A stretch of DNA of 24,987 nucleotides, taken from the NCBI GenBank assembly GCA_004151065.3, contig NWUY0300017362.1:114601-139587 (forward strand). The letters are read 5' to 3'. Source of the stretch: Larix sibirica (Eukaryota; Streptophyta; Pinopsida; Pinales; Pinaceae). Shown here piece by piece: positions 20,196 to 24,987 of this stretch (positions within the stretch are counted from its first letter, which is position 1; each line of letters starts with the position of its first letter). The translations under genes were made by a program, and so were the position numbers. The notes under the pieces were generated by a model. The model worked only from the letters and a program-made list of their open reading frames with translations, had not been told where the DNA came from and searched no databases.

Positions 20196-20936
20196 ATGAT
20201 GGATAAGTTGGCGTATTCTACTACCTTTGGTGACAATCGATGCAAAATTATCAAAGGAGCCCTTGTGGTATCAAAAGGAGAATCTTATGAGACCCTGTAT
20301 CATTTATGTAGTGATACAGTGACAAATCATGCAACAATAGTAGACTTCGAGAATGTTCTAGATGCAATGATGCTCTAGCATCAATGACTTGGACATATGC
20401 CTGAAAAAGGTTTAAAAACTATGCATGTTCGAGGTATGCTTTCTAGGATTGATTCTTGTTATTTAGACTTGTGTGAGCACTGTATTTTTGGTAAACATAT
20501 AAAGAGAGTTCAGTTTACTCCAGGCTCTGGTAAAAGTTATGATCATTTGAAACTTATTCATTTTGATATATTTGGAACAGTCCCCACTTTGTCCATAAAT
20601 GGTGCTAATTATTTTTTGACTTTTATAGATGATTATTCTAGAAGAGTGTGGGTGTATTTTTTGCAAAATAAGTTAGATTCCTTCAAAGATTTTAAAGAGT
20701 TCAAAGCACAAGTTGAGAAAATTTTGGGAAAGTATATTTTATGTCTTAGATCTGATCATGGAGGAGAAAATTACTCCAATGAATTTGATAAATTGTGTAT
20801 GCATGAAGGAATTAAACACCAAAAGACTGTTCCATATACACCACAACAAAATGGTGTAGTTGACCAGATGAACCACACAATCATGGAATGTGCAAGAAGA
20901 ATGATTGATGCATCTAGGTTTGATAATGGATTCTAG
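20196..20936 (+). pseudogene. Copia integrase (GAG-pre-integrase plus DDE core)
   Basis: The HHCC domain is visible as HQ-LGHMPEKG ... CEHCIFGKH (about 20380-20495), with stops around its first His. The core follows as one open frame (20397-20936): HFDIFG (first Asp, 20565-20567), LRSDHGGEN (second Asp, 20754-20756), then 35 residues to NGVVDQMNH. There the family has E in (V/A)ER; here the codon at 20862-20864 is GAC, giving D-D-35-D. A stop at 20934-20936 cuts the end of the core. Confidence 0.85.
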
Positions 20937-21535
20937 ACAGAGGCTATTAATATATCTGTGTATTTAATTAACATATCACCTACAACTATGTTGGATGGAA
21001 AGATTCCATAGGAGGTTTAGTTTGGTAAGCCAATTGATTATTCTCACTTACATATTTTTTGGTTGTGATGCATTTGGCCATCTACCTAAAGTCAAGGAAA
21101 TATGTTTTCTTGATTATGATAATACAATAAAGGGGTATAGATTGTGGGATCCTATTGACCACAAGGTAATTGCTAGATGGAATGCTATTTTTAATGAAAA
21201 ATCCAGTAAGGTGGTACAACATACACCTAAATCTATATTAGTTGAACTAGAAATGAGTGAAGATGAAAATAAAGCTTCTTATTAGCATGAAGAACAACAA
21301 GATCAAAAACCACAACTTAGAAGATCTACATGTATTAAGAGATGTCTAGAAAGGTATTTTCCCAATGTTCAGTCTTCTTTCGCTTTGTTAACTGATGATG
21401 GTGAACCTAGTTCACTTCAGGAAGCTAGAGAATCCAAGAATGTAGATCAATGGAGGAAATCCATGGATGAAGAAATGAGAGCATTACACAAGAATGAAAC
21501 ATGGGAACTTATGGGATATCCCACCAGGAAGAAAA
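20937..21535 (+). pseudogene. Copia integrase C-terminus and RT start
   Basis: After the integrase stop, sequence continues as LINISPTTMLDGKIP and FGCDAFGHLPKVKE (about 20967-21105), then GYRLWDPIDHKVIARWNAIF and an acidic linker to 21285. RT begins with the EARESKNVDQWRKSMDEEM block (about 21421-21478) and KNETWELM. The conserved L-P-x-G-(R/K)-K step is reached in a shifted frame (IPPGRK), and then homology stops at the MITE. Confidence 0.75.
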
Positions 21536-21962
21536 CACTAGTACAAAATGGCTAATTTGTGACTAAAAAAAACTAAAATTTGTATATAAACCACTATTTT
21601 TGAGTCGGTGACTAATAGTACTAATATATAGACTCTTATAATGTGACTAACTTTTAGCCGTATTTCGCTTAGTCATTAATTGCTTTCTATATATCATCTT
21701 GCCGTCTATTTACCATTTATTTGGTCATTAATTTACTCATTTATTTGGACATTAATTGTCACAATTAATCACCAAATAAACGAGTAAATATATTATAAGA
21801 CGATGAATCAAATCCATTAATGACTAAATAAAATACGATTAAATGTTAGTAACATATAAGAGACTATAAATTAGATACTAGTAATCAGTACCTCAAAAAC
21901 AATAGTCGTATATGCAAATTTTAATCGTTTTGTTAGTCGCAAATTTGTCATTTGTACTAGTG
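21536..21962. mobile_element. Foldback MITE with CACTA-type ends
   Basis: It begins CACTAGTACAAA and ends TTTGTACTAGTG. The inverted similarity continues through nearly the whole element: arms of about 210 bp pair with roughly three quarters to four fifths identity by eye, with small indels. The centre is the self-complementary ATTAATTGTCACAATTAAT at 21751-21769. There is no coding capacity. CACTA termini indicate mobilisation by an En/Spm-type transposase. A clear 3-bp target duplication is not seen (AAA left, ATT right). The transcript would fold into a long hairpin. Confidence 0.8.
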
Positions 21963-23039
21963 ATTTATCTCTTTTTAGTAGTTCCATATTCATTATATTT
22001 ATTACTAATATAGTAGTTTTATATTCATTTCATTTTCATTCATCATTATTATTCAATATAAAATATTAATTTTAGTATTTTTATGTTCAATTTATTTTTG
22101 CTCATCATTATTAATCAATACAAACTAATTAGTATGACATTGCGAATAAATTTTTAAAATGTCATACAATATTCATACTCAACTAATATGAATCTAATAT
22201 GAATACACATGTGAATCATGCAAAGTCACATTGGTTAAAACACTAAATAATATCGAGTACAAACATATATAATTTGAACCACAAAAATTATATTATATGA
22301 ACAATCAAGTATTATAATATATTTGAGTTTCCAACTTAATATCCACTAATGGACTAGTACTCATCCATGACAAAAACTATCCCCATACTTTAGATGAAAA
22401 TCATCTACATCGATGACTTTTCCAAATATTACAATGGCCACTCAGTGAAGCTCCCTTCCTTCTCCTTCAAATAGCTACATCCATCTAGTTCATCTTCATA
22501 TGGAAGGTGGATGCTACTTGTGACCTTAAATAATCCAATAATGAGTCGTTAAAACTAAAAAACTTAATAATGAATCATTATAACTTATTTCCATCACTAG
22601 AAATCCATACTAGAAGCTAACATCTTGGCAAGTTGAGATAATATCTACAACACTAGTACAATGTACACTACTTACACATAGAAGCTCTCATTAACCTAAT
22701 CAATATAGTTAAAATCCAATGTTCCACTTACATTATTATAATTTTTCCATGATGAATTACATTATTTTTTGCATGGCAAAATTTTCTAAAATTTCATTCT
22801 CTCAAAGCTCAAACAAAAACATGAACCAAGGATTTGGTTGTTCATCATGGTTTTGTATTGTTAGAAATTTTCTTTTTATTTCTATTGGCAAATTATTTAG
22901 CTTGATTTCTTCTTTTGATATGGTATTGCTAGGAGTTGCTTTTACACTCCTTGTATTGTTCATTTTACACTTCCTATACTTTTAAGTCCCATTGACCTAC
23001 ATATTTTGGTCATCCATAGGAAATAAAGCAAATTAGCTT
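21963..23039. other. AT-rich stretch, nothing recognised
   Basis: Very A/T-rich simple-looking sequence with ATTCATTATTA-type runs (about 21985-22130). No gene is supportable. An 88-codon open frame at 22719-22985 is Phe/Ser-rich with hydrophobic stretches and looks like a composition by-product. No continuation of the copia RT is seen. Confidence 0.4.
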
Positions 23040-23153
23040 ACTTATTTAGTCTTCTAGATAATATAAGTGCATAATACAGGATTACAAAAGTCAGTTACCT
23101 ATTTAGTCTTCTAGATAATATAAGTGCATAATACAGGATTACAAAAGTCAGTT
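23040..23153. repeat. 57-bp tandem duplication
   Basis: Units 23040-23096 and 23097-23153 are identical except for one base (ACTTATTTAG versus ACCTATTTAG). This is a very recent duplication or an assembly or replication slip. Confidence 0.95.
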
Positions 23154-23268
23154 TTCCATTCCTAGAATGCCCTTGGGATTGGGCGATTACTTGAAATTGG
23201 TCTATACTGAAGTGTATGTGGTATAAATCCTACAACTACTAGATAGGGTTTAAAAACAAACTTGTTGA

Positions 23269-23475
23269 TTTCTTAATAGGTATCTTTCCAAAGTAATTCC
23301 CATTCTTGATGTTAGATGTGTAACCTATGAGGAAGGTAAGGATATTTATCCAACAAGTCCTCGCTTTGGTCGACCAACTCTAGAAACAATTCAACAACCT
23401 ACAATTGTAAACCAAGCACATTTTTGGGATCATACTATAGTAAATGGGTTATTGTACAAAATTAACCAACTTTGA
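23269..23475 (+). other. Open 69-codon stretch of unknown origin
   Basis: Open from after a stop at 23266-23268 to TGA at 23473-23475, with no Met. Its content looks protein-like (GKDIYPTSPRFGRPTLETIQ, then NQAHFWDHTIVNGLLYKI) and unlike the surrounding AT-rich sequence. A splice-acceptor-like TTGATTTCTTAATAG lies at its left edge (23264-23278). I do not recognise the family. It may be an exon or a fragment of a mobile element. Confidence 0.3.
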
Positions 23476-24729
23476 GTTTGAGCAGGGCCAAACTTGTTTT
23501 AAGAGTTTTTCCTTTGCTTTGTTTGTTGTGACAAGTGTTGTAATGGTTTTCTCTAAAGATCTTGATTGGAACAAAATATAAGGTGGCATAATTTGATATA
23601 TGCATGAAATTCAAATGTTTATTCACATAGGTTGGAAAATCATGGTGATCTTCATTCAAAAAGCACAATATTCAAGCATCATAAGCCATGGCCTAAAAAA
23701 TATTTATTGTTGTCATGATGGTTGTACTTGGGTTAACCTCCTTGACATTTAAAACCATGGCATTCTCTTGAAAGCATTAATTTGTGATGTTCATCTCTTA
23801 TGCGATATATAGAAGAATATGAGAGATGATACCTTTACAAGTTGTTAACATTACAGGTGGTGTGATGCATGAAAGTGTGTAATAGTGTTATAGCATCATG
23901 TCTCGTCTACCTCAAGTATGCATGAAGGGAAACATAACCTGGCATAGAAAAGTGCTTAGCATAAGGGATATATAAATCAATATCGATCCATGTCCTTGAT
24001 TGATTCATTAGATCCAATGACGATGTGTTCATGGAACATTAAGCGACTATTGAAACTATTACAAACCTACCATTTTTATTCACCTTCTATTAGAAAGTGG
24101 AGGGGTGCCTTAGAAAATATTATTCCTAATGGGTAATGAGTTGTTGACAGATTCTTAAGGCAGCGTCACTCTCAAAATGCACGAGATGGAAGCATCTCTC
24201 ATGGAGGAGAATTAATGAATTTGATTTAAAACCCAAGATTTCAGACCTTGCACAAATTTTAATTTTCCAGTGTATAATAGGCTTGAGTGTGTCCCTTTTC
24301 TATTTTGGCATATGCATTTGAATGAATAGGGCTAACAATAAATTTTAAAGGGATTTATATATGATCATATGACGAATTTTAAAGAGCTAATGATGCCATG
24401 AAATAGGGTTTTATTACTTTCAAGATATTCGTGTTTTTTTTAAGACAATTATCTTTGTATTTTCAATTTCGGCCTTAATATCATGGCTATATTCCATATT
24501 GTTCACCTTAAAAGGGTGCTTTAGTATATTGTTGGCCTTAAAAGGATGCATGCACTTAAGAAGCTAAATTTTTATTTTGACAAACAAAAATTTATCAGTA
24601 TCTTAATAAAAAATGTTGCTTTATAGTCATATTTTTATGATCTAGATAAGATCGGCAGTTAATTTTCCCTTTGAAGACAATACACTATGAGGATAAACAA
24701 AATGTATTCCTTGGTAAGGAGCCGTCTCA
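23476..24729. other. Intergenic, nothing recognised
   Basis: No supportable gene. A short imperfect duplication of about 32 bp (TTGTTCACCTTAAAAGGGTG versus TTGTTGGCCTTAAAAGGATG) lies at about 24499-24560. Confidence 0.4.
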
Positions 24730-24987
24730 TGTGGATGGGGCAGCCAATGCAATCCCTAGGTGAATTTAGCCAATAAGAATCCCCCAATCATGGCCACTTA
24801 GCCAAGATTTGCTTTCACAAATACACAGGTGAAATTCTCGTTCTTGATTGAAAGCAGTTAAAAAAAATGGAATTAAGTTGGTGTTGGACACACTTTTCCA
24901 TGGAAATGTTTATAAATCTATGAACAGTAGAAGAGGAGTGCGTCTATGGAAATTAAAATTATCTTTGTACTCATTTCTTTCAGTAAT
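24730..24987 (+). promoter_or_regulatory. Possible promoter of a gene beyond the right edge
   Basis: CCAAT boxes at 24744-24748 and 24770-24774 lie in a less A/T-rich patch, followed by TATAAATC at 24911-24918. The spacing (about 140 bp from CCAAT to TATA) fits a plant core promoter. The window ends about 70 bases after the TATA-like motif, before any start codon with a clear open frame. The last bases (CATTTCTTTCAG, then TAAT) also resemble a splice acceptor. This is an inference from motifs only. Confidence 0.3.

Larger units (their letters stand above)
18811..21535 (+). mobile_element. Truncated Ty1/copia retrotransposon
   Basis: A plus-strand element with, in order, 5' LTR, initiator-Met primer-binding site, gag, protease, integrase and the start of RT, the order diagnostic of copia. 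It ends abruptly at 21535, where a CACTA-type MITE begins. The rest of RT, RNase H and the 3' LTR are absent to the right. Coding capacity is destroyed by stops and frameshifts. Confidence 0.85.

Noticed and set aside
22719-22985. 88-codon Phe-rich open frame
   Set aside because: Low-complexity AT-driven composition, no domain and no neighbouring gene signals.

Overview
This window is plant nuclear DNA, AT-rich and dominated by decayed transposable elements around one intact single-exon gene. The evidence for a land plant is a P-class pentatricopeptide repeat (PPR) gene with a mitochondrial-type leader, telo-box motifs (AAACCCTAA) at its 5' side, plant Ty1/copia and Ty3/gypsy pol remnants, tRNA-like SINEs and a CACTA-ended MITE. 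The many old, diverged LTR elements suggest a large-genome seed plant, perhaps a gymnosperm. That is inference and the species cannot be named.

Layout from left to right. 85-1037 is a frameshifted coding remnant of unknown family with a Q/P-rich tail. 2250-2434 is a poly-A SINE with a perfect 11-bp target duplication. 2761-3128 holds two more tRNA-like SINE fragments. 3129-4145 is a minisatellite organised as two copies of an eight-monomer higher-order unit (457 and 453 bp). 4205-4880 is an imperfect large tandem repeat whose first unit carries an extra tRNA-like insert. 4881-6857 is the 3' side of the PPR gene. The PPR gene lies on the minus strand at 6858-8465. Its 5' end and upstream region are duplicated in tandem at 8598-8900, leaving a truncated copy.

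9480-11780 is a broken hAT-like transposase of the DUF4371/ZNF862-like type, interrupted by a foreign block at about 10200-10595 and running towards an 809-base assembly gap (11814-12622). 13028-15139 is a minus-strand LTR element with two LTRs of about 440 bp and no recognisable pol: a non-autonomous element. A minus-strand Ty3/gypsy pol remnant follows (about 16500-18740). It ends just before the 5' LTR of a plus-strand Ty1/copia element (18811-21535). The copia element keeps LTR, PBS, gag, protease, integrase and the start of RT, then stops exactly where a 427-bp foldback MITE begins (21536-21962).

The last 3 kb is AT-rich. It contains a 57-bp tandem duplication, an open 69-codon stretch of unknown origin, and CCAAT/TATA-like motifs near the right edge that may belong to a gene beyond the window.

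The only gene likely to be functional is the PPR gene. The other coding remnants carry stops, frameshifts or changed catalytic residues. I see no evidence for a new multi-gene system. The most distinctive structures are the higher-order minisatellite, the truncated PPR 5' duplication, the foldback MITE at the copia break, and the pol-less LTR element.
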